Part shown: positions 9,145 to 15,270 of the stretch, piece by piece
How the letters are laid out: each line of letters starts with the position of its first letter
How positions within the stretch are numbered: the stretch's first letter is position 1
Source: Actinocatenispora sp963815125
Lineage (GTDB): Bacteria; Actinomycetota; Actinomycetes; Mycobacteriales; Micromonosporaceae
DNA length: 64,000 nt
Direction of reading: 5' to 3'
Assembly: GCA_963815125.1 (NCBI GenBank)
Contig: CAWFFM010000002.1
Location: 1,054,001 to 1,118,000, forward strand
Position numbers and translations under genes: made by a program
Notes under the pieces: model-generated
Told to the model about the DNA's origin: nothing
What the model saw: the letters and a program-made list of their open reading frames with translations, nothing else
The model's database searches: none

Positions 9145-10082
9145 CAGTTCACCCCCTCGCGTCCGGTCAACTGCCGGCGCAGGTAGACGAACGACACCAG
9201 GCCGGTCACCACCGTCAGTGCCACCGCCACGGCGGCACCCTGCCCGTACTGGCCGCTGACGAATGCGTCCCGGTACATGGTCACCGCGAGGGTCTCCGAC
9301 GAGCGGCCCGGACCTCCCTGGGTGGTGACCCACACGATGTCGAACGTCTTCAGGCTCGCCACCAGCGACAACCCGACCACCACGGTGGTCAGTGGGCGCA
9401 GCAACGGCCAGGTGATGGTACGGAACAGCTGCCAGGCGTTCGCTCCGTCGAGCCGGGCCGCCTCGAGTGGCTCGGCTGGAATCGACTGCAACCCCACCAT
9501 GAACAGCAAAGCGTTGACCCCGAGCTGCTGCCAGGTGACCGCGACGATCATCACCAGCGTGTTGGCCGGGCCCTGTTGCAGGAACGAGGTGTCCGCACCG
9601 GGTATGTGCAGCGCGCCGAGCACCTGATTGGCCGCGCCGTGGTGCTGCAGGATGAATCCCCAGATCACCGCGAGCCCGGCACCCGACAAGGCGTACGGCA
9701 GCATGAACGGCAGCCGGTACCAGGCGCCGTGCCGCAGACCGTTGCTGAGCACGGCGACCAGCAGGCCCAGCAGCACCGGCAGCACCGTCGCGCCCAGCAC
9801 CCACAGCACCGTGTTGCGTACCGAGGTCAGCAACGCAGGATCGTGGGCGAACTCGACGAAGTTGTCCATCCCGGTCCAGCGGGTCGGGTTGAGCCCGTCG
9901 TAGTCGGTGAACCCCAGGTAGAGCGTGTACAGGAACGGCAGGTAGAGCAGCACCGCGATCAGCAGCACGCCGGGCGCAACGAATCCGTACCCGGCGGCAC
10001 GTCCGGTCCGGCGGCCGGACCGCCGGACCGGACGTGCCTGCTGTCCCGGCGGTGCGTGCGGAGCCAGGACGCTGCCGGTCAC
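9144..10082 (-). CDS. Carbohydrate ABC transporter permease (MalF type)
   Basis: 312 residues. A basic, Pro/Arg-rich cytoplasmic head (1-35) precedes six membrane spans beginning with GFVAPGVLLIAVLLYLPFLY. The EAA loop reads PLEAARLDGANAWQLFRTITWPLL. It is the partner of the MalG-type permease directly downstream. The GTG start overlaps the stop of the binding-protein gene (GTGA), so the importer subunits are made as a coupled set. Family membership is clear; sugar specificity cannot be deduced. Confidence 0.92.
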   Translation of the reverse strand: MTGSVLAPHAPPGQQARPVRRSGRRTGRAAGYGFVAPGVLLIAVLLYLPFLYTLYLGFTDYDGLNPTRWTGMDNFVEFAHDPALLTSVRNTVLWVLGATVLPVLLGLLVAVLSNGLRHGAWYRLPFMLPYALSGAGLAVIWGFILQHHGAANQVLGALHIPGADTSFLQQGPANTLVMIVAVTWQQLGVNALLFMVGLQSIPAEPLEAARLDGANAWQLFRTITWPLLRPLTTVVVGLSLVASLKTFDIVWVTTQGGPGRSSETLAVTMYRDAFVSGQYGQGAAVAVALTVVTGLVSFVYLRRQLTGREGVN

Positions 10083-11326
10083 TTGTTCTTGCTCCAGTAG
10101 TCGTCGGCGGCCCGCTGAATGTTTGCCAACTGTTTGGCGTAGCTGCCCGGATCGGCCAGGAACGCGCCGAACCCGTCCAGCGCGGCGGTGAGTACCGGCG
10201 GTGGGGTGGCCTCGAAGTAGCGGTTGTAGAGCTTCACCGAGCCACCGGTCGCGTTCTTGGTCAGCGACGCGAGATTCGGGTCCGTCGGGGTCACCTTCGG
10301 GTTGGCGGACACGTCGTTACGGGAGTTGGCCCACTTCTTCTGCGCCGTCGGGCCCACCCACCATTGCAGGAACTTGTTGCTGCCGGCCGGATCGGGCGCC
10401 TTGGTCAGCGAACACAACGGCCCGGACTCGAAGGCCATCGAGGTCTTCGGCAGCGAGGTCACCACGTTGGGGATGATGAAGGTGCCGTAGTCGCTACCGG
10501 GCTTCATACCCTGCTGGGTCATGGTGGTGTTGAACCAGGTCCCGTCCGGGACCATGGCCACCTTGCCGGACTTCAGCAGCGCCCCCGGGTCGGTCTTGTC
10601 ACCGGCGTCGGACATGTAGCCCTTGTCGATCAGACCCTTCCACTGCTTCATCACCGCGACCACACCAGGATCGGTGTACTTCGCCTTGCCTTGCGACAGC
10701 CGGTCGTAGAGCCCGGGGTCGGTGCCGAGCAGCAGCTGCTGGAACCACACGAAACTGAACAGGATATTGGTCTGGTAGAAGGGTGTGACGCCCTTGCTCT
10801 TCAGCGTGGCCGCATCCGACATCAGGTCGGTCCAGTTCTTCGGCTCGGCGACACCCGCGTCGGCGAACACCTTCTTGTTGTAGAACATCACCCAGTACGA
10901 CACGTTGAGCGGCACGCAGTACTGCTTGCCCTTGATCGTGTAGTACTTCTCGACGTCGGCGCTCAGGTCGCCGCTGGCGATCCCCTTCTGCCAGATCTTC
11001 GAGGTGTCCGCGACCTGCCCGGTCTGCGCGATCTCGTTGAGCTGGGAGCCGGTCTGCCAGGTGAACAGGTCCGGCTTGTTCTTCGTACGGAACGACGCCT
11101 TGATGAACGACTGGTAGGTCGGTTCGTCGGTGTAGCCGACCGGGTCGACGTTCAGACCGATCTGCTTCTTGGACAGTTTGCCGACGTCCTGGAAGTACGG
11201 CTTCCAGGCGCCCTTGTCGTTGTACAGCTTCAGGGTGGTCTTGTGCTCGGTGCCTGCTCCGCCGCATGCGGTCAGGCCGAGTGCTGTCGTGGCCAGTACC
11301 GCCACGGCCAGGCGTAGTCGCCGCAC
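10079..11326 (-). CDS. Extracellular sugar-binding lipoprotein of the ABC importer
   Basis: A 415-residue family-1 solute-binding protein. The N-terminus is a lipoprotein signal: basic VRRLRL, a hydrophobic stretch and the lipobox LTAC, so it should be anchored outside the membrane at the Cys near residue 19. The mature part has the usual two-lobe pattern (DLFTWQTGSQLNEIA, VMFYNKKVFADAG, ALLKSGKVAMVPDGTW). The GTG at 11326 is chosen because AAAGG sits 7-8 bases upstream, overlapping the regulator's stop, and the signal peptide begins there. It delivers ligand to the two permeases encoded next. The ligand is presumably the alpha-mannoside-type substrate of the operon's GH38 enzyme, which is inference. 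Confidence 0.92.
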   Translation of the reverse strand: MRRLRLAVAVLATTALGLTACGGAGTEHKTTLKLYNDKGAWKPYFQDVGKLSKKQIGLNVDPVGYTDEPTYQSFIKASFRTKNKPDLFTWQTGSQLNEIAQTGQVADTSKIWQKGIASGDLSADVEKYYTIKGKQYCVPLNVSYWVMFYNKKVFADAGVAEPKNWTDLMSDAATLKSKGVTPFYQTNILFSFVWFQQLLLGTDPGLYDRLSQGKAKYTDPGVVAVMKQWKGLIDKGYMSDAGDKTDPGALLKSGKVAMVPDGTWFNTTMTQQGMKPGSDYGTFIIPNVVTSLPKTSMAFESGPLCSLTKAPDPAGSNKFLQWWVGPTAQKKWANSRNDVSANPKVTPTDPNLASLTKNATGGSVKLYNRYFEATPPPVLTAALDGFGAFLADPGSYAKQLANIQRAADDYWSKNK

Positions 11327-11333
11327 TGGTCTG

Positions 11334-12119
11334 TCACCTTTCCTTGGAGGGGGTGGTGCTGTTCTGCGTACTGTCGGTGCCGGCCGGATCGGCATCGTCG
11401 GGGCCGGCGCCGGCCAGGCGGGCCGCGATCACCGACCGGACATCGGCCAGGTGGGCGTGCATGAGTTCCGCAGCGTCCACCGCCCGGGACTCGTCGATGG
11501 CAGCCATGATCTCGCGGTGTTCCTCGAGGTCACGGGTCCGGTCGTCGTAGAGGCTGAGGATCTCGCGCTGCTCACGGCCGTGGATGGCCAGCAGCGACTC
11601 CAGTACCTCGTGCAGCACGGTGCTCCCGCTCGCCGCGGCAACGGCGGCATGGAAGCCCATGTTCGCCTCATGCAGCACCAGGTCGTCGGAATGCACGGCG
11701 TGCTGTGCGGTCGACAACCGCTCCCGCAGCAGCTCGATCGCCGACTCGTCGTGTCGCGAGGCGGCCTGCCCGGCCAGGTGCGGTTCGATCACCAGCCGGG
11801 CCTCCAGCAGGTCCAGCAACCTGTCCCCGGCCAGCGTGTCCAGATTCGGGTTGGGTATCAGCACCCGGTCGAGGCTGGCGCTGACGTAGACACCGGAGCC
11901 GTGCCGTAGTTCGACCGCGCCGGTGGCCTGCAGCCGGCGCAGCGCCTCACGTACGGTCGGTGTGGCCACCGCGAAACGCTCCGCAAGTGCCCGCGCCGAG
12001 GGCAACCGCTGGCCGGCCCCGAGCCCTTCGCGCCGGATCAGGTCCAGTACCCGTTCGGTCAGGTCGTCGGACAGGCTGCGGCGTACCAGCGTCGGGGGCA
12101 CGGTGCGGTCAGTGACCAC
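11334..12119 (-). CDS. GntR-family (FadR/FCD) transcriptional regulator
   Basis: 261 residues. The N-terminal winged helix-turn-helix (about 10-75) has LPSARALAERFAV and TPTVREALRRLQ. The all-helical FCD domain (about 85-245) has the metal/ligand-binding His and Asp/Glu pattern. Such proteins usually repress sugar or organic-acid operons until a small ligand binds. It is the second gene of the operon it probably controls. Its GTG start overlaps the upstream stop by 11 bases, and its stop overlaps the ribosome binding site of the binding-protein gene. The inverted repeat at 13308-13320 over the operon promoter is the best candidate operator. A later GTG a few codons downstream is an alternative start. 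Confidence 0.9.
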   Translation of the reverse strand: MVTDRTVPPTLVRRSLSDDLTERVLDLIRREGLGAGQRLPSARALAERFAVATPTVREALRRLQATGAVELRHGSGVYVSASLDRVLIPNPNLDTLAGDRLLDLLEARLVIEPHLAGQAASRHDESAIELLRERLSTAQHAVHSDDLVLHEANMGFHAAVAAASGSTVLHEVLESLLAIHGREQREILSLYDDRTRDLEEHREIMAAIDESRAVDAAELMHAHLADVRSVIAARLAGAGPDDADPAGTDSTQNSTTPSKER

Positions 12120-13269
12120 GGCCGACGCCCAGCTGTCCGCCGAAGCGTACGTCGATGAACCGCGGCCGGTAGATGCTCACATCGGCGTACAGCTCGTCGG
12201 ACACGAAGCTGTTGACGTTGTAGGACACCACGAGCCGGTCCGGATCGGACAGTTCCGGGTGCACGTGCGGGTTGTAGGTGAAGATGTTGCCGTCGTGGTA
12301 CGAACCGTCGGCGCCGGTCTCCGGCGTGGTGTAGATCAGCGTCGGGTCGGTGAACGGACCCACCGGGGTGGGCGCGCGGTAGGCCACGATCCGGGGGCTG
12401 AGCAGCTCGGTGGTGTCCTGGGTGACCAGCAGGTAGCCACCGGCGAACGGGGTGACGCTGTACTCGTTGGACACCCCGCGGAGCAGGCGCGCGGACGCGG
12501 TCTGCTCGCTCGACCAGCCCGTACCGGTGTAGAACTGCCAGTCCTGCCGCAGGTCGTCGCCGACCACCCGGGCGACGTGCAGGTACTTGTCCGGGCCGAG
12601 GTCCTCCACCCGATAGATGTAGGTGTGGCCACCGTGGCTGCTCAACCAGGAGGCGCTCTCCAGGTTCGGTACGGCGCTGGGCAGCTCGGTGACGTCCAGC
12701 AAGGTGAGGGCGCGCGGGTCGAAACGGGCCAGTACGCTGCGCTGCCAGCCGAAGTCGAGCGGTCCGTCGCCGGTGCGGTGGAACTGGTGGTAGGTGACGT
12801 TCAGGGTGCCCGCGCCGAGCATGCCGGCACCGGCCCAGTACCAGGCGTCCCCGCTCGGCGGTAGCAGAGCGGCCGGCTCGTCGGCACTGCCACCATGCAC
12901 AGTGGACAGTCGGCTGCCGTGCTGTACCACGAAGCTGTTGTTGATGAACGGCGTGTCCTTCGGTCGGGAGCCGCCCGGCTGGACCGGTCCGAGGAAGGTG
13001 TCGGAGAAGATCCAGACGATCCGGCCGTCGGGCAACCGCACCGAGTAGGTCGAGTCGGCGCCGGTCCATCCCACGCCGCTGTCGCTGTAGGCGTTGAACA
13101 GGCCGGTCAGCCGGGTGTCCGGGCGCGCCGTCGGGGTGGCCAGCGGCGGCGTGTCCGCCGCGGCGGAGCGGCCGGCGCCGAGCGCCGCTCCGATCGGGAG
13201 AGCGACGGCGCCGGCGAGCAGTGCGCGTCGCGGTATGGAGCCCTGTCGTGGGGTCGTGGAGTGCGGCAC
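12109..13269 (-). CDS. Tat-exported DUF4185/DUF5005-like beta-propeller protein
   Basis: 386 residues with a twin-arginine-type signal: RRALLAG in a basic N-region followed by a long hydrophobic, Ala/Gly-rich core ending around AAA near residue 38. The mature protein has repeated aromatic and Asp-rich strands (IVWIFSDTFLG, WYWAGAGMLG, SWLSSHGGHTYIYRVEDLG, DGSYHDGNIFTYNPHVHP) typical of five-bladed propellers related to GH43/GH32-like folds. Members are often called DUF4185 or DUF5005 and lack an assigned reaction. The GTG at 13269 has AGGAGG 7 bases upstream. It leads the GH38 operon, so it may bind or trim the external polysaccharide that the importer takes up. That role is inferred from position. 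Confidence 0.8.
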   Translation of the reverse strand: MPHSTTPRQGSIPRRALLAGAVALPIGAALGAGRSAAADTPPLATPTARPDTRLTGLFNAYSDSGVGWTGADSTYSVRLPDGRIVWIFSDTFLGPVQPGGSRPKDTPFINNSFVVQHGSRLSTVHGGSADEPAALLPPSGDAWYWAGAGMLGAGTLNVTYHQFHRTGDGPLDFGWQRSVLARFDPRALTLLDVTELPSAVPNLESASWLSSHGGHTYIYRVEDLGPDKYLHVARVVGDDLRQDWQFYTGTGWSSEQTASARLLRGVSNEYSVTPFAGGYLLVTQDTTELLSPRIVAYRAPTPVGPFTDPTLIYTTPETGADGSYHDGNIFTYNPHVHPELSDPDRLVVSYNVNSFVSDELYADVSIYRPRFIDVRFGGQLGVGRGH

Positions 13270-13307
13270 CGTGTCCTCCTGCGGCATCAACGGCGGCCAG
13301 TGGTCAG

Positions 13308-13320
13308 GTGATTAGATCAC
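13308..13320. promoter_or_regulatory. Candidate GntR operator GTGAT-N3-ATCAC
   Basis: A perfect inverted repeat with 5-base arms around TAG overlaps the -10 of the operon promoter and lies about 40 bases upstream of the first gene. FCD-type GntR proteins bind short spaced inverted repeats of this size. A repressor here would block RNA polymerase. Confidence 0.55.
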
Positions 13321-13339
13321 TTGTTCATCTGCTCGTAAA
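13311..13339 (-). promoter_or_regulatory. Candidate promoter of the GH38 operon (TTTACG-N17-TCTAAT)
   Basis: Read on the minus strand, a -35-like TTTACG at 13339-13334 is followed after exactly 17 bases by TCTAAT at 13316-13311. The expected start point is near 13304, giving a leader of about 35 bases before the AGGAGG site. Confidence 0.55.
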
Positions 13340-13438
13340 GTTCCCTCGGCAGTGAATCTCGGCCCGCGTTACCGTGAACGGGACGAGAGAGGATCCGAGA
13401 ATCCGGACATTCCGCCCTGAACCTGCAACTCTGGATCG

Positions 13439-13786
13439 GTGACGCCCGTGATGCCTCAACCCCCGCACGTACCGACCATCGATGTCGATGCAGTCGTCGA
13501 CGAATCCACGGTCCTCGACGTACGAGAACCCGACGAGTACGAAGCCGGCCACATCCTCGATGCCCTGCACATCCCGATGGGCGCCATACCGGAACGATTG
13601 CCGGAACTGCCCGACGACACCCGTCTGGTCGTGGTGTGCCGCTCCGGCAAGCGGTCCGCCCGGGTGACCGCTCATCTGCGCCAGGAAGGGCTCGACGCGG
13701 TCAACCTGGACGGCGGCATGCGGGCCTGGGTCGCCGCAGGACGACCGATCCACACCAGGCTGGGCACCGAGCCCGCGCTGATCTGA
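13439..13786 (+). CDS. Single-domain rhodanese
   Basis: 115 residues forming one rhodanese domain. It has the strand DVREPDEYEAGHI, the substrate-domain IPMGAIPERL and the active-site loop VCRSGKRS with the persulfide-carrying Cys near residue 68. C-terminal LDGGMRAW is a standard rhodanese ending. Such proteins move sulfane sulfur. The first GTG at 13439 is listed; an in-frame ATG at 13451 (MPQPPHV) is equally possible, and neither has a clear ribosome binding site. It stands alone upstream of a small Cys-rich gene on the same strand. Confidence 0.88.
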   Translation: MTPVMPQPPHVPTIDVDAVVDESTVLDVREPDEYEAGHILDALHIPMGAIPERLPELPDDTRLVVVCRSGKRSARVTAHLRQEGLDAVNLDGGMRAWVAAGRPIHTRLGTEPALI

Positions 13787-13865
13787 CCAGCGCTCATCCA
13801 GCCGGCGCCGGCCCGATTCCGCGGTCTGCCGGGACCACTGAGCCAACCGGGGGTTGACTGGAGCC

Positions 13866-13985
13866 GTGATCTGCCAGGCGTGCCGGGAGAAGCGCCACGA
13901 CGAGTGTCGTGGCGGCTCCTGGTGCGACTGTCAGCACCGCTCCGACCGGCCGCAGGAACCGGCCACCGGATCACCGGGCGAATGA
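13866..13985 (+). CDS. 39-residue Cys-rich small protein (putative zinc binder)
   Basis: An uninterrupted GTG-to-TGA frame of 39 residues. Its first 24 residues contain five cysteines and two histidines in the order C3-x2-C6-x4-H11-x2-C14-x5-C20-x-C22-x-H24 (motifs ICQAC, HDEC, WCDCQH). The tail is Pro/Glu/Ser-rich. Metal-type spacing in so short a frame is unlikely by chance, and I believe similar tiny proteins exist in other actinobacteria, though I cannot verify that here. A GGAG lies very close to the start. It is convergent with the DUF4235 gene. A structural or regulatory zinc-binding role is only a suggestion. Confidence 0.6.
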   Translation: MICQACREKRHDECRGGSWCDCQHRSDRPQEPATGSPGE

Positions 13986-14019
13986 CCCCGGTTCCCGCCA
14001 CCGGGCCCGGCAGCTGCAC

Positions 14020-14289
14020 TCAGCCGGTGGGTGAGCTCCCGGTCAGCCGACGTACGCCCTTGTCGGCGCCGCGGTCCAGGGCGGCCCGGACGGCCGCGAA
14101 GATCGCACCCTCGATGGCGGCCGCCACCAGGATCTCCACCCAGGCCCGCTCCGGGTCGGTGGGATCCGGGGCGGCATCGTCATGGGTGACCAGTTTCCAG
14201 ACCTGCCGGAAGGCCATACCGGTCAGCACACCTGCGGAGATCCGGATCAGGATGCTGACCGGCCGGTACCACAGCTTCATCTTGCTCAC
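14020..14289 (-). CDS. DUF4235 small membrane protein
   Basis: An 89-residue protein matching the actinobacterial DUF4235 family: KLWYRPVSILIRISAGVLTGMAFRQVWK, given here in parts (KLWYRP, ISAGVLTGMAF), and the second hydrophobic helix ILVAAAIEGAIFAAVRAALDRG. Two membrane helices with a short acidic loop between them are expected. The GTG at 14289 is preferred because GGAGGTG lies just upstream; an ATG three codons later would also serve. It is divergent from the RibD-like reductase and its function is unknown. Confidence 0.82.
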   Translation of the reverse strand: MSKMKLWYRPVSILIRISAGVLTGMAFRQVWKLVTHDDAAPDPTDPERAWVEILVAAAIEGAIFAAVRAALDRGADKGVRRLTGSSPTG

Positions 14290-14395
14290 CGCCACCTCCA
14301 CAGCCGTCGGGGTCCGTGCCCGGACTTCCCCGCCCCTGACCTGCCAAACCTCGGGACTGTGCGCGGCCGTCGGCGGCACGTCCCCGGATGGGATC

Positions 14396-15148
14396 ATGAC
14401 CGCCATGTACCGATTGTGGCCGGACCCGACGGCGGAGGAACTCACCGACGAACAGTTGACCGACTGCTACCGACCGGTGGACCGGGAGCGTCCATGGCTG
14501 CGGGTCAACTTCGTCACCAGCACCGACGGCGCGGTCAGTGTGGCCGGCTACTCGGCTGGACTGTCCGGGCGGGCGGACAAGCGGGTGTTCGGCCTGTTGC
14601 GGATGTTCTGCGACGCGGTGATGGTCGGTGCCGGCACCCTGCGTCACGAGGGCTACGGCGCGATGCGGTTGGGCGAACGTCGGTGCGCCTGGCGGCGGGA
14701 AGCCGGGCTCCCGGAACACCCCACCCTGGTGCTGGTGTCCGGTCGCCTCGATCTCGATCCGGACAGCCCGATGTTCGTCGATGCACCGACCCGGCCGGTC
14801 GTGGTCACGCACGGCGGTTCCCCCATCGAAAAGCGGCGCATCCTGGGCGAGCGGGCCGACGTGCTGGTCTGCGGTACAGCCGAGGTGGATCTGAGCGCCG
14901 CCCGGGCCGCGCTGGCCGAGCGGGGTCTGCGCCAGGTGCTCTGCGAGGGTGGTCCGCATCTGCTCGGCAGCCTGTCGGCCGCCGATGAGGTCGACGAACT
15001 GTGCCTGACGGTCTCGCCGCTGCTGGCCGGTCCGGGCGCATCCCGGATCACCGCGGGCGAGCCTGCACCGGTCCGGAATCTGCACCTGGCCCAGGTGCTG
15101 TGCGCCGAGGACAATCTCCTGCTCCGCTACACCCGACCGACGCGCTGA
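14396..15148 (+). CDS. Pyrimidine reductase-family protein (RibD C-terminal domain)
   Basis: 250 residues of the RibD C-terminal/DHFR-like fold. It has RPWLRVNFVTSTDGAVS (in part NFVTSTDGA), the nucleotide-binding DAVMVGAGTLRHEGYG and the late CEGGPHLLGSL loop with the catalytic-site Glu. In riboflavin synthesis this domain reduces the ribosylamino-pyrimidine with NADPH. This stand-alone form lacks the deaminase half and has no riboflavin genes beside it, so it may act on a different or modified substrate. The ATG at 14396 is chosen for family length; the ATG at 14405 is an alternative. The HerA-like gene follows after about 120 bases. Confidence 0.85.
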   Translation: MTAMYRLWPDPTAEELTDEQLTDCYRPVDRERPWLRVNFVTSTDGAVSVAGYSAGLSGRADKRVFGLLRMFCDAVMVGAGTLRHEGYGAMRLGERRCAWRREAGLPEHPTLVLVSGRLDLDPDSPMFVDAPTRPVVVTHGGSPIEKRRILGERADVLVCGTAEVDLSAARAALAERGLRQVLCEGGPHLLGSLSAADEVDELCLTVSPLLAGPGASRITAGEPAPVRNLHLAQVLCAEDNLLLRYTRPTR

Positions 15149-15270
15149 CACCCTGCACCCGTGGTAGCAGCGTCGGTGACACGGCGCGCGGGCGGTGCTG
15201 CGCGATACGCAACTGTCGGTGAGGCACGATGGGCCGGTAAGCCCAGGCGACGAAGGAAGTGACGGCAGCC

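Noticed and set aside
5455..9186. A 1243-codon open frame on the plus strand
   Set aside because: It is antisense to the GH38 and permease genes. Its composition is Arg/Gly/Pro/Gln-rich low-complexity, with no recognisable domain, as expected opposite GC-rich coding DNA.
13325..13846. Minus-strand frame across the rhodanese gene
   Set aside because: It is antisense to a clear rhodanese with its catalytic loop, and has no recognisable features of its own.
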